Shown: piece by piece, positions 33,201 to 43,215 of the stretch
Position numbering within the stretch: the first letter of the stretch is position 1
How the letters are laid out: every line of letters begins with the position of its first letter
NCBI GenBank assembly: GCA_009193035.1
Contig: SWDT01000060.1
Location: 1-64,000 of the forward strand
DNA: 64,000 bases
Reading direction: 5' to 3'
Source: Halicephalobus mephisto
Taxonomy: Eukaryota; Nematoda; Chromadorea; Rhabditida; Panagrolaimidae
The notes under the pieces: model-generated
Database searches by the model: none
Seen by the model: the letters and a program-made list of their open reading frames with translations, nothing else
Told to the model about the DNA's origin: nothing
Made by a program: the position numbers and the translations under genes

Positions 33201-34885
33201 GAGACCTGGCTCGCTTATGTAATGCTAGTTAATACTCCTATATAAAAAAAGATTTTTAATAATATTCCCTCAGGCAATGGAGACTCTTCTGAATGCCAAG
33301 GATGACGACAGAGCAATGCCCTTGGCAATCCAATGCGCAGTGGATTCCAACGATCCTGGCTTGGTCAAACTACTCACAAACTACCTTCTGGGAGAATCAG
33401 ACGGAGTCCCGAAGGATCCGAATTACATTTTCAGACTCTATGTCGAAATGCACATGTATTCAGAAGCTGCAAAAACGGCCATGATCCTGTCTCATGAGGA
33501 ACAGAAAAGAGGAAACTACAAAGTAGCCCGGGATTTGCTTTTCCGTGAGTTTCGAGATAATTAAATTTCTATTATTTTTTAATTAGCATTCTATAGAAGA
33601 TTCTGGAATTTTCCGAAATACCGTAGAAGATTCTGGAATTTTCTAAGATACGGTAGAAGATTCTAGAATCTTCCAAGATATGGTACTGGAATTTTCTAAG
33701 GTACGGTAGTAAATTCTAGGATCTTCCAAAGTACGGTAGTGGATTCTAGAATCTGAGAAATTCATGGAAATTACTGGAGCTTTCTAGAATTCCGTAGATG
33801 TTTCGAAAATTCAATAAGAAGCTCCAGAATCCAGCGGATGATTCTGAAACTTTAAAATTTCCTACAATTCACAAAAAATGAAACAAATATTCGAAAAATA
33901 GACTTCTGAAAATTTAAATTTAATTTTTACAATGATTTTCAGAAATGTACCGACAATTGGTGATTCACAACCTCCACATTCCTTCAGCCATGGTGGATTC
34001 TCTGATTCTGCTCCACAGTTACCTGATTGTGAAACCTTTAATAAAAAAAAATGAACAAAAAAATGCGGCCAGAATGCTGATCAGAGTTGCCGATCAAATT
34101 GGTTCTTTTTCGACTCGTAAGTTTTAACTATTTTGAAAAGTTTTTTAAATAAAAACAACGGAAATTTTCAAAGTTATTTTTCGAAATTTAAAAATCAAAA
34201 AATAAATAATTTTCGAAAATTTCAATTACAGTTTTCAGTTTACTAGATACTTTTAAAACTGTATAAAATTTAAATTTCGTAATTTTCGGTCTCAACTGGA
34301 AAGTTTTCAAAATTCTCCTTGAGACCATTTTTTGGATGTTTTTATAATAATATGATTTAATAGAATTGTCTTCAGAATCTTCACGTTTCACCCTATATTT
34401 GGCTAAAACAAATTTTTTCAGACATGGTAGATATTCTTACTTCTACCGTAATCGTGTGCACCAAAGCAGGTCTGAACGCTTCCGCCTTCAAGTACGCCGT
34501 CCAACTTCTGCGTCCAGAACTCCGAAAGTCCATCAGCGAAAAATACCGTAAAAAAATTGAATCTATCGTAAGAAAATCCAAAGACGCAACAGACGAAGAA
34601 GAACAAAAATCTCCATGTCCATACTGTAACGAAAAAATCAACGAAACAGCTTTAATTTGTAATTTTTGTAAAAACAGACTTCCATGTTGTGTCATCACAG
34701 GAAAACACGTCATCGTCGATGATTTTGCTCTTTGTAGTGGATGTGATTTCCCGGGATATTTTTCTGAATTCAAAAAATTGGCCGCAAAAAACGAAAAATG
34801 TCCAATGTGCGGATCTACTGTAAACGACGTAACCCCCACGAATGCTAACATTTACATTCAAACAAAGTTTGTTTTTGGAAATTAA
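24240..34885 (+). CDS. dyf-2: Intraflagellar transport protein IFT144/WDR19 homologue
   Basis: This is an IFT-A complex subunit needed for retrograde transport in cilia. Fifteen exons join in phase to 1352 residues (human WDR19 is 1342): 24240-24251, 24354-24445, 24893-25090, 25584-25977, 26020-26587, 27627-28353, 30044-30141, 30195-30367, 30775-30963, 31199-31345, 31387-31767, 32144-32314, 33274-33544, 33943-34116, 34422-34885. Residues 1-660 are two WD40 propellers with family words such as ILFAWRPQGNYLA, LLALGSEDATITISN, NNRAWFY and VLWENF-like CLWENF. Residues 660-1260 are TPR-like helices (QLEFLGKYEDALRHYE, ARMLIRVADQI). Residues 1262-1330 are a C-terminal zinc ribbon with CPYC, CNFC, CSGC and CPMC pairs. 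The 12-nt first exon supplies MPMR; no in-frame ATG lies further upstream. The poly(A) signal is at 34893-34898. Large introns hold tRNAs and transposons. Confidence 0.95.
24446..24892 (+). repeat. AT-rich ~33-bp tandem repeat in IFT intron
   Basis: About eight copies of a unit reading TTTTAAATTTTTTATTTTCC followed by TAATTTTTT fill most of the intron. No other signal was seen. Confidence 0.6.
25477..25548 (-). tRNA. tRNA-Trp (anticodon CCA)
   Basis: A 72-nt cloverleaf reads GACTCTGTAGCTC at its 5' end and CGTCAGGGTCA at its 3' end. The acceptor stem pairs over seven positions (one G-U). The anticodon arm CTGACTCCAGATCAG gives anticodon CCA, and the T-arm carries TTCGATT. It closely resembles nematode nuclear tRNA-Trp. 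It lies on the antisense strand inside the third intron of the IFT144 gene, so it has its own internal Pol III promoter (A and B boxes visible). Confidence 0.95.
27178..27569. mobile_element. Composite CACAAAAAA-end transposon remnant, copy A
   Basis: Two ~150-bp inverted-repeat modules (27178-27325 and 27414-27569) flank a ~90-bp spacer. Each module pairs a left end like AAAAAGCGTAATTTTTGG with a right end like AAAAGTTACTTTTTTGTG. The spacer contains TTGATATCGGTG and ACATTAAAACAG. The whole block is about 90 percent identical by eye to 46654-47049. It is non-coding and lies in IFT intron 5. Confidence 0.7.
28406..29390. repeat. 69-bp satellite array (~11 copies plus decayed copies)
   Basis: The unit contains GCACTGGTATATGATATAAC, ATATCGATAGATTAATATGC and TCTAATGTATCGAGTGCATT. 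Copies alternate between two variants (GTATCGAGTG and GCATCAGGTG). Because 69 is divisible by three, the minus strand shows long repetitive ORFs without stops; these are artefacts of the period. Decayed relatives continue to 29390 and appear again at 60305-60915. Confidence 0.9.
29394..29494. mobile_element. pogo/Tigger-like MITE, copy 2 (nested)
   Basis: A 101-bp element has inverted ends CAGTAGAACTTGGATATAAG (left) and CAGTCGAACTTGGACATAAG (right, other strand). TA precedes the left end; the right flank is TG, so that side of the duplication has mutated. It is the same family as 9451-9622 but internally shorter. It is inserted inside the larger TA-flanked element 28379-29544, so it is the younger insertion. 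Confidence 0.75.
30476..30547 (+). tRNA. tRNA-Glu (anticodon CTC)
   Basis: A 72-nt cloverleaf has the D-arm GGTCTAGTGGTTAGGAT typical of tRNA-Glu, the anticodon arm TGAGACTCTCACTCTCA (anticodon CTC), the T-arm CGGGGTTCGATTCCCCG and discriminator A. One C-A mismatch lies in the acceptor stem at position 6. It is on the sense strand in the intron between IFT144 exons 30195-30367 and 30775-30963. It is probably functional; the mismatch leaves a small doubt. Confidence 0.9.
31768..32143 (+). repeat. 33-bp tandem repeat in IFT intron
   Basis: Seven or so copies of AAACAAATTACTCAATTTCT or variants run from 31780 to 31995. The rest of the intron is AT-rich. Confidence 0.7.
32357..32485 (+). repeat. 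Interstitial telomere-type TTAGGC repeats
   Basis: Short runs of the nematode telomere unit occur at 32357-32373 (TTAGGCTTAGGCTTAGG), 32391-32398, 32420-32437 and 32471-32485. Each run is set within a ~50-bp unit that also contains GGATCTCGTAG or GGATCTTGCAG. They lie in the IFT144 intron 32315-33273. All runs are in the same orientation. Confidence 0.8.
32743..32926. mobile_element. Solo-LTR-like repeat, family 1, copy 1
   Basis: The block starts TGCTAAG and ends CTCAACA. It shares with 40699-40880 and 53446-53628 the internal words CAGTATTTCACAGTCCCTGA, TATTCAGACTATCTTTTCAA and TTTAGTTTCTATC. No clear target duplication remains here. It lies in an IFT144 intron. Confidence 0.6.
32976..33137. 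mobile_element. CACAAAAAA-end MITE, inverted copy
   Basis: The left end ACACAAAAAAGTATAACTTT and the right end (other strand) CACAGAAAGCGAACTTTTGG are inverted repeats. The interior AAAATGTGACGATTATG is the reverse complement of that in the copies at 27178 and 46319. About 162 bp, non-coding. Confidence 0.7.
33545..33942 (+). repeat. 36-bp tandem repeat in IFT intron
   Basis: Four to five copies read ACGGTAGAAGATTCTGGAAT then TTTCTAAGAT, in the segment 33590-33760. Each copy carries the palindrome TACSGTA. Confidence 0.65.
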
Positions 34886-35182
34886 ATACGGAAATAAAAT
34901 TGAAAACATTTAAAATCGAAAAAGTAACTACAAAGTCGTGCTGAAAGTTTTCAAACCAATAAGTTGCCAAAATTGTGCGGAAATTATTTAAATTTTCTAG
35001 AGTCCTATGAAAGCTCCCGGAGCCTTCCAGGATTTCTAAATTCCCAGAACTTTTTTAAAATATTTGAAACTTGAAATTCTAAGAATCTACAGGACCCATT
35101 GTAAATCTCCAGAACCGTATAGAAACTATCGGAAAACTAGATCTGGCCTCATCTAGTCCGAAACTAATATGGAAGGAAAAAC

Positions 35183-35255
35183 ATCTCTCGGCAGGCATCA
35201 AACTCGCATCGTCTTGCTATCCGGGCAAGTGCTTTTCCTCTTAAGCTACGAGAGC
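35183..35255 (-). tRNA. tRNA-like sequence, probably a pseudo-tRNA or SINE head
   Basis: The minus strand folds as a 73-nt cloverleaf: acceptor CTCTCG/CGAGAG (6 bp, first pair mismatched), D-stem GCTT/AAGC, anticodon stem CTTGC/GCAAG with loop CCGGATA, and a weak T-arm (GCGAG TTTGATG CCTGC, one mismatch). The invariant T33 is C, the nominal anticodon would be GGA without the long variable arm expected of a serine tRNA, and the T-loop is TTTGATG. These changes argue against a working tRNA. It lies between the convergent IFT144 and IMPACT genes (34886-35392), which otherwise hold nothing I recognise. Confidence 0.5.
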
Positions 35256-35392
35256 GACCTTTTCCATTCCATTCCTGGAAGCAGAATCGTTTCCTCTGAA
35301 CGATCGCTCCTTTCTCGCTACGCTTAATGTCGCGGCAGAAACTCCTAGAATCTTAAAAAATTATCTAAAACTTTCATTTTTAAAGATAATTT

Positions 35393-36394
35393 TCAAGATT
35401 TATTTCTCGAAGTTTTCTCATTAACTACGAACCCGCTTTCAATAATAGCTGTCCTGGCTAGATTCAGAATGTGTTTGAAGCGATCTGGTCCGAGATGGAT
35501 CCCCCCGTACCACCGCGTGACGACGACCATCACGTTCTCTGCTTCCATCATCTCCAGCAAATTGAGTACTTTAGCTCCAGCCCCGGTTTCTCCATCGTCT
35601 TCACAATCGTGAAGAGGAAGTTTTTTGTCGTTCTTCGTGACAAAAGTCCGATAAGCATATATCCTGTGAGTAGCTCGAGCAATCTTGGTATTCTCCATCA
35701 GATGAGCTAACATCGCCATGGCCTAAAACTCTCACATAATAAAAAATATGTAAAATAAACTCTAAAATAACTAAAATTACCTCTTCTTTGGAGTTTATTT
35801 TTCCAATATGAGCTTGGAAAACGCTTTTCCGATCTGTGACTATGTCGGTTCCGAAGATTTCAGGAACGGGAATTCGTTCATTCTTGGGAGCTCTGAATTC
35901 TTGTATCTTGTCTGACGGCTTTGTTTCTTGATTTCTGTCGTTTTCAGATGTCTTCAGATTCTCTACAAAGTCATTCACTCTTGTGATCAAATCAAAAAGC
36001 ATTTGTTCGCCCTTTTTCTCTTCAGTTATTGTAGCTAATTCAGATTTCAGAGAAGCCTTGACTTCAGAAGAAAGGCTAGGAGCACTGATTTCGATTGATG
36101 GAACAGATCTGAAAACAAAATTCATATATAGAAAGTGAAAAATTAACCAAATTTTATATATGACAAATTGAAATAGAACTTATGGAAAAATAGGACAGCT
36201 ATATACGAAAAATGGAAAATTTATATATGAAAAAAAACTTACTTTTCGGGATAGTCGTTGGATAGCGTAAATCTGACTTGGATATCATTATTTGGATTGA
36301 CTAGAATGGATTTCGGAGGATCTAGAACTGAGATATCGAGAAATATAGAAGACACAGCAAGTAGTTCATCCTGGGATTCTTGAGACAACGACAT
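35393..36394 (-). CDS. impt-1: IMPACT homologue (RWD plus UPF0029 domains)
   Basis: This is a cytosolic regulator; IMPACT/YIH1 proteins bind GCN1 and restrain activation of the eIF2-alpha kinase GCN2 (established for the family). Three exons (36394-36243, 36108-35781, 35722-35393) give 269 residues. Residues 1 to about 110 form an RWD domain (NDYPEK and PSIEISAPSL match its central turn). A charged linker rich in Glu/Lys/Asn follows. The C-terminal UPF0029/IMPACT domain carries TDRKSVFQAH, ATHRIYAYR, DCEDDGETGAG and VTRWYGGIHLGPDRFKHI. All blocks are intact. The gene is convergent with the IFT144 gene; the start is the only ATG before the RWD domain in frame. Confidence 0.95.
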
Positions 36395-37035
36395 TGAACG
36401 AGGAACCGGGATTAATGAAAAACTGCGAATGGGGTTGGTTCTAGTTTGCGTGCAGCAAAGATGCAAGCCGGAGTTTTTTCAAAAATATCATTGCAAAAAT
36501 TAAAAAATATAAAAATCTAAATTATTTTAAGAAACTTTTTCAAGAAATTCAAAATTGTACAAAATAAAAAAATACAAAAATTGTTTCCTTGCAGCTTTTA
36601 TTTCTCTAATTTCGTAAAATTTAACATGTTTGTTTTTTTAGGCCAGTCTTTTTGGAATCCGAATTAGTCTAACATGTCAATCAAACAGCCGACAAAATTA
36701 ATAAAAATAAAAATTTCGAAATTTCTTATTTTTGAAAAGTAATTTTTATAAGAATTAAAAAATTTATCGTTTTTTGTTCAATAACAACTTTAAAAAAATA
36801 AAATTTAAAATTGTAAGATTTTCAAAAATGGAAGTCATTTCGGAAGTTACAGTATCCTATCTACGAGATTCCTCCAGGACTGGATACAGTATTTACTCCG
36901 AAATTGGGGTATTAATACTGAAGATTAAAATTTTTATTTTTTATAAAATTAGTTTTTTTGCAAAAAACGATTAGTGCCGAAGTCGCCATCAAAATCAAAT
37001 TGAATTTTTACGCAAAAATTAAATAAGGCAGTTTG
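36395..37035. other. Intergenic region upstream of IMPACT homologue
   Basis: This is AT-rich DNA with no gene seen. In the preceding intron 36109-36242 the motif TTCATATATAGAAA and two TATATATGA variants recur, as they do upstream of pdi-3 and chd-1. Confidence 0.4.
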
Positions 37036-37390
37036 ACCTAATGTTACGAGTAAACTGCGGGATTTAAAATTTCGAGATTGCTATAAATACAGATATAGTA
37101 AATCACCTAATTTGTTCGAATGTTGCGAGCAAACTGCGGATTCAATTTTAATTTCGAAACTGTCATAAATGTAAATATAATAATTTTGGATAATTTAAAT
37201 GTTGCGAGCAAACTGCGGATTCAATTTTAATTTCGAAATTACTATAAACATAAATATAATAATTTTGGATAATTTAAATGTTGCGAGCAAACTGCGGATT
37301 TAACTTTAATTTCGAAATTACTATAAATGTAAATATAATAATTTTGGATAATTTAAATGTTGCGAGCAAACTGCGGATTTAATTTTGACT
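37036..37390. repeat. 79-bp tandem repeat (about 4.5 copies)
   Basis: Copies begin at about 37043, 37121, 37201, 37280 and 37359 with AATGTTGCGAGCAAACTGCG and continue with TTTAATTTCGAAATTACTAT and AATTTTGGATAATTTAA. The last three are nearly identical at an exact 79-bp period. It lies between the IMPACT and homeobox genes, about 540 bp upstream of the homeobox ATG. Confidence 0.85.
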
Positions 37391-37928
37391 TTTTCGGTCT
37401 TTTTGTAGAATTCACTACAGGTAAATTTTAAAATAACTTCCAATCAAAGAATCCAAAAAAAGAAGAAAAATAACTAAATTAACTTTATTGGATTTTTTAT
37501 AAAAAATGAAACTTGAAGTTTTTTGACTTTTCGGAAACCACAAAGCTCTTTAAATTCTTTTTTCGTCTTATGATCCAAATAAAAACATTTCATTTTTCAT
37601 AAATGGAATTCCCCAATCCATCAACACATGTTGAACGGAGATTCTGATGATTTATGACATTTCTTAAAACTAGTGTTCATGTCCAAATAGGGGATAAAAG
37701 CCCGCGCAATCGGTCCCGAGGGGAAAAATGGAATTGTTTTTGACGCCTGGAATTAGCGCTTTTCTGGAAACGGTCTCTCGGGATCGGCTTCTTTGAACTG
37801 CCACTTTTTGGATTTCTGGATGAATTTTTCGACAGTTTTTCAATTATCGAAAGAACAGAACCGCCTCTGGCCATATTTCAAACTTGCCAGTTTTGGAAAT
37901 TTAATTTTCTTCCTAGTTTACGGTAGAA

Positions 37929-39113
37929 ATGTTTTCTATCCAAAATCTGATGTCTAATTCCGAATCCGAAAGTGGGAACTCAGGAGACAAGTCCAGAATC
38001 GAAGGAACTCCTTATTTGTCCAATCCAGGAATCCAACCAAGTATTCAGAAATTCTCCGGGATCAATAATTATGGATTCAATTATCCTGCATCTAATCCGG
38101 CGGCTTTTCTTTGTGATCCTCTCAGTCTAGCTCGTGAGTTTGGCTTCCAATTACTGTAATATATTTTGATTTAAAATCAACAATTAAATTTTTACAAAAC
38201 TTCTTAGTTACAGTATCTTGATAAAATTAAAAAATTCTTTAATTACAGTATCTCGATAAGTTTTATAAAACTTCTTAGTTACAGTATCTCGATAGGTTTT
38301 ACAAAATCTCTTGGTTACAGTATCTTGATAAAATTAAAAACTTCTTAGTTACAGTATCTCGATAAGTTTTACAAAAATTCTTAGTTACAGTATCTCGATA
38401 GGTTTTACAAAACTTCTTAGTTACCGTATCTTGATGAAATTGAAAAATGTTTTAATTACTGTATTTTGATGAAATTTTTAAAAATTACACAAAGTCCTCG
38501 AATTAGAAATTTGTGTGGAAATAATTATTCAAACTATTGTGACAGTAATTTCCGGTTTTTGTAATAATATGATTTCAACTTTCTAAAATTACTTAAAAAT
38601 AAACTTTCGGTCTTAATTAAGAAGTACTAAAAATTCGTGTCAAGATGATTTTCATATTTTTGGGATAAAAACTTCTACTTTTTAAATAACAGTATGAAAT
38701 TGGAGTCTTCCGAAATTACAGTAATGAAAAATCCGAAAATTTTTGATCTTGAGTGGACAGTTCTGAAAATTTATATCAAAATGACTTTGTTTCAAAAAAT
38801 TCAACTTTTATAACAACATAATTTTCCTGAATCTACAGTATTCCTTTGTAAAAAAACTTTTACAGTATGGAACTGGCAGACTTGGGGTCGAATGCGACGC
38901 CCCAGGACGACGTTCACAAGCGAGCAGCTGATGGAGTTGGAACGGCAGTTCTCGGAGACAAAGTACCTCTCGAGGCCGAAGCGGTACCAACTGGCCCAGG
39001 ACCTCAACCTCAGCGAGACCCAGATCAAAATCTGGTTCCAAAACAGAAGAATGAAGAACAAAAGAACCAACGTTCCTGCTTCCGGTTCTCAAGAATCCAA
39101 CCCTGAACAATGA
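37929..39113 (+). CDS. ceh-12: MNX/HB9-type homeodomain transcription factor
   Basis: This is a nuclear DNA-binding protein; the HB9/CEH-12 family specifies motor-neuron identity. Two exons, 37929-38133 and 38866-39113, join in phase to 150 residues. The N-terminus starts MFSIQNLMS, which resembles an EH1 Groucho-binding motif (FSIxNLL). A short linker is followed by WNWQTWGR before the homeodomain (about residues 80-139). In the homeodomain, [24 protein letters not shown] and [14 protein letters not shown] are all intact; Gln is at position 50. YLSRPKR in helix 2 is the feature that points to MNX rather than Hox, NK or Engrailed. A poly(A) signal lies at 39156-39161. The orthologue call is by pattern, not alignment; another NK-like/ANTP homeobox is possible. 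Confidence 0.8.
38160..38480 (+). repeat. Tandem repeat in homeobox intron
   Basis: Six to seven copies of CTTCTTAGTTACAGTATCTC then GATAAGTTTTACAAAA, with two spacings. Each copy carries TACAGTA. The rest of the intron (38481-38865) shows nothing else. Confidence 0.7.
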
Positions 39114-39161
39114 TTATTTTAATTTTTTGAAGTAAATCATAATGCAAAAATTAGAAATAAA

Positions 39162-40698
39162 AATTTTGTTCTAAATTAAATATTTGACTTTCTGGAAACT
39201 TCAAAAATTTGAAATTTCTGAAGGTTTTTAAAATTTGCATTGATTATAGAAAATTCGGAAAATTTCTATAGGATTCTAGGAAATCTCAGAAAATTTTACA
39301 AAACTTTCAATAACTCAGAATCTTCCGGATTTTAGAAGATTCTAGAAGATTTTATATAATATTCGTTTTTATGGTTTCAGAAATTTTTGGGATTCTGAAA
39401 AGTTCAAAACGGTTTCCTGGAAGTGAGAGAAAAAAAATTAAGATGGACCGGAAATAATAAAACAAGAAGATAATCGATGGACAACCAGAACAACGTTTTG
39501 ATTACCTTACAACTTCAAAAGACCACGATGAAGATTGTCAAATCGATGATACAAAAAAATAAAAAAAGACAATTGAGAAACAGCAGCAACAACTTGTTAG
39601 AAATCGCGAAGAGTATAGAAGGAGATTTAAAGATTTGCTCCATCACGATGGATGAACCAGATCTTCAATTGTCCAAAAATCTCTCAAGGCTACTATAAGA
39701 GCTTCCAAATTTTCTAAGATTTTCGACCAGATTATTGGAGATGCTAAAAACTGTAAACACAAAAGGCAGAAGTAAACCGTTAATAACTTTAAGAGAAGTA
39801 CACTTCGCCCTGTCAACCAACGTTTTGAAAGGTGCACAAGAGTCAGGCTTTTACTTTAACTGTAGTCTGATTGGTCCTAACCTAGTTCCATCTGAATGAG
39901 GATTTCTCTGCTACCTTGTCTGTAATCGATGTATGAATAAAACATACGTTGATGTCGCAAACAAAGTGAGATTCTACAGTCTTCTGCTGAAGAACAAAGT
40001 TCCAGAATGACTATTCACCACAGACCGTAGTATCTCCCTTTGCTACATCCACATACTGAATTCTCAATTACATAGTTTTTGGTGAGTCTTCAATGATGAG
40101 TACATTTATATATAACATTTTCCAAACTTTTTATATTAACTATTAGTTTGAAAATTCTTTCGTAATCGGATCTGGGAAATCTTATAACTCAAGATAAGAT
40201 TTGGCAAGAGGAACTTTGTTACTTGAAACGAACATGTTTTTATTTTTTGATTGATATATTAACGATCTACTTTTATCAATTTTAAACCAAAATATAGCAC
40301 ATTTTACTAATATTTCAATATGGCATAACTTATTTTTTGTAATTTTCTGATAAAGTCGACATATTTCATGTGGGATAATAACATTAGTCAAGTAATCATA
40401 TGTAGACTAACTAGATATTTTAATTGTACTTTTGAGTAAAAATCATAAAAATACAGAAAAACAAAGACAACTTGATGAGCATAGCAATAAGTGAATTTAC
40501 TTAGTTTTTCACGGTATTTTGAGTTTAAGATATCAAAACATCTTGTCCATTTTTTCAGATAATTCATACAAGAAAAAATTAAATTATGAATTATCTTAAA
40601 AATTGTGTGTTTTACTAAAAACAATAGATCACGAAATAGTTTTGAAAACTGTCAAGATTGGCCAACTGTTACGAAAATTAATAAAATAATATTGAAAG
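39162..40698. other. Intergenic region after the homeobox gene
   Basis: I see no gene here. Short ORFs at 39477-39698 and 40182-40624 have AT-driven composition, no domain and no splice logic. Confidence 0.4.
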
Positions 40699-40880
40699 TG
40701 TTAGGATGGAAAACAGAGGTGTAATAATCTATACTAGAACAATAGGACACGGATAACTATTATTATATGTACCTCACACAAGACGACTGAGAATCTGATT
40801 CATGTCCTACAGTATTCAACGTTCCCTGATATTCGAGCTATTTTTTCAAATTCTTTCTAGTGTAGTTTTTGCCCTAACAG
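40699..40880. mobile_element. Solo-LTR-like repeat, family 1, copy 2
   Basis: The block begins TGTTAGGATGG and ends GCCCTAACA, an LTR-style TG...CA with short inverted ends. It shares CTACAGTATTCAACGTTCCC and TATTCGAGCTATTTTTTC with the copies at 32743 and 53446. Flanks are GAAAG and GAAAA, a possible 5-bp duplication with one change. Confidence 0.65.
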
Positions 40881-41826
40881 AAAATAAACTTAAATTCAGG
40901 GACAAAAAATTTCAAAAATTGACTTTTTGAATACTGAGTAAATAAAAATCAAAATTTCGATCTTAGAAAATCCCTCAAGCAAACGATTGGTATATCATTT
41001 CCTATATTTCCTCTTTATCATTTAGAAGTTTTATTTTAATAGTAATAAACATAAATTAAATGAGATGAGATTATTGCTTTTCTTCACAATACCATCTAGT
41101 TCTGAAATATTTCCAAGAATAAATTCATCAATTCCATTTACAGTACTGTTATGAAGAAAATTGAATACATAATGTAAAATCAACTCTCGCTCTGGGATTT
41201 TTGATGATTTTAAGGAGCTCGTTCATTGACAAGTACAAATGGAATTTGACACTAAAAACAACATGATAGAAATCCCAATTCGACATCGAACGGATTGTTA
41301 TTATTTTCATTTTTCAACAACGAATTTTTAGATTTTTTTAGTCCATAGTCTTTTATTGTTTTACTAGCCCTAACGAGATTAGTGGTTGTTTACTTCTTGA
41401 CATCATCTAGGCAGTTAAATTTTAAAGCAATCAAATAATTTTGACTACTGTAATGTATGAGCAGATGTTATAATAAACTTTTTCCATAGTTTTTCTTCCA
41501 CTACATTGATCAGCTGGTAATTACGAAATCGATTCAAAATCATTATTTTTTCTATTTTTCCAATTAGATATTAAAGAGTGCTATTGTAGCCGATGTTTGC
41601 CGCTTCAACATCACTTCATATTCTGTTATGTAATGTCCAAAAATACCGATAATTTCATTACAAAATAAATTATTTTATAAATCTTACTTATTCGCACTTT
41701 CTAGATATGCTGTAATTCCATTTAGCAAACACCAATATTATTCGGAAATCTACTTAGTTACTGTTCTGGGTGACAACATTAATCTCTCACTCCATATTTT
41801 ACTTTTTATTTATAAAAATCTAAAAG
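40881..41826. other. Region upstream of the first srh gene
   Basis: No gene or repeat structure was recognised. The ATG of the receptor follows a TTTATAAAAATC stretch that could be a TATA-like promoter element near 41810. Confidence 0.3.
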
Positions 41827-43190
41827 ATGGTTCCTTCAAACATAACGTTCGATGCCTACGAATCCTCGGTATACTCCTTCTTCCTTCACTTCAACGGTGG
41901 TCTGGCTTTGTTCTTTGGGCCCTTCTCAATGGCTTTAATCCTCTTCAAATCTCCTAAGGTCTTCGGGTCATACAAGTACTTCCTCTTCAACATCAGCTTC
42001 TGGGCCTTCTGCTTCGACTTCTACACCACCATCCTCTATAGTCCGAAAATCTTTTTTCCTGCTTTGGTGATGTGTTCTGAAGGTCTTTTTGCCTCGAAAA
42101 GTAACACAATAGCCTACATTACGTTTGTAAGTTATTTTTTGCGTCATTTACAATCTATTTTTAACTTTGTCCATTATTTCAGTGTTTATTCATAATCCTC
42201 ATAGGAGCTAGCATGGTTGCGGTTACCACTGCTTTCATCTACCGATATGCGTTGTTAAACAATAAGGTGAAGCTCATCTTATCTTGGCCATGCTTGATAG
42301 CACTTGGATTACTACACATTGTATATGAAGTCCCAACACTTGTTGTCTATGTATTGGGGATCAGAAACCAAACCGCCATTTATGAAGCCATTATTACAGT
42401 AAGAACAGTTTTAAAAATAAGTACTAACACTATTACGAACACTGAAAGATGAAACAGCAATTTGTGGTTCTCCGGAATAAACCACAAGTACTTAAAGAAG
42501 TTTAATTTTTTTCTTTCTGAAATCTAACCAGAGAACTGTTTTCAAAAGTGAGAACTCACTTCTAGAAAAAGAATAATCTTCAGAGTCTAGAAGAAATACC
42601 TCTAATTTAATTTTCTCTAGTTTATAAATGTTTTCTAGCAATGGCCAAACGTTGCCGATCATTATCTCCACCGTGGATGTGCTGCTATCCATTTCTCCGT
42701 CACAATATTCCCCAAAATCTTCATTTGTTTTTTCGGAATAGTCATCTGTTTCACTGTTTCTGTCGTTGTTACTGTAATAATCAAAAGCTTCACTTGTCTA
42801 AAGTCCCAGAAATCACTCATGTCTCCGAAAACTTACAAGATGCATCAACAGCTTCTGGTCAGTCTTGTATTCCAAATGATAACTCCAATGATTGGTTTGA
42901 TTGGTCCCTTCTTCATGGAAACTATACTTGTTATGTTTTCAATAGAAAATGTCGCTTGTAAGTCCTTCTAGATACTGTAACCTTCTTTAAGATAACGTGG
43001 GTTAATTTCAGACGAAGTTCAAATTGGATTTATAATGGGAACTCTTCACAGTCCCATGAACACAATCATGATGTTGTTCTTTATCCCACACTACAGAAAA
43101 GTCGTAATGTCGGTAATCTTAAAGAAAAAGTTTATGAATTCAATTTATAATGGCTCTGTAACTCAAAGAAACTATTTTGGGAGAACGTAA
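41827..43190 (+). CDS. srh-type chemoreceptor GPCR (gene 1)
   Basis: This is a nematode serpentine chemoreceptor of the Srh family (Str superfamily), expected in chemosensory neuron cilia; ligand unknown. Four exons (41827-42126, 42183-42398, 42639-42957, 43012-43190) give 337 residues with seven hydrophobic segments. Family marks are a short extracellular N-terminus with one N-glycosylation site, FNISFWAFCFDFYTTILYSP in TM2, FFPALVMCSEGLF after it, SPKTYKMHQQLL before TM6, and LHSPMNTIMMLFFIPHYR in TM7 and the start of the tail. The poly(A) signal is at 43210-43215. Exon sizes of 216 and 319 nt are identical to those of the next gene, so the two are tandem duplicates. All exons are open and splice sites are canonical, so it looks intact. 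Confidence 0.9.
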
Positions 43191-43215
43191 TTTTGACTTA
43201 TAATAACGCAATAAA

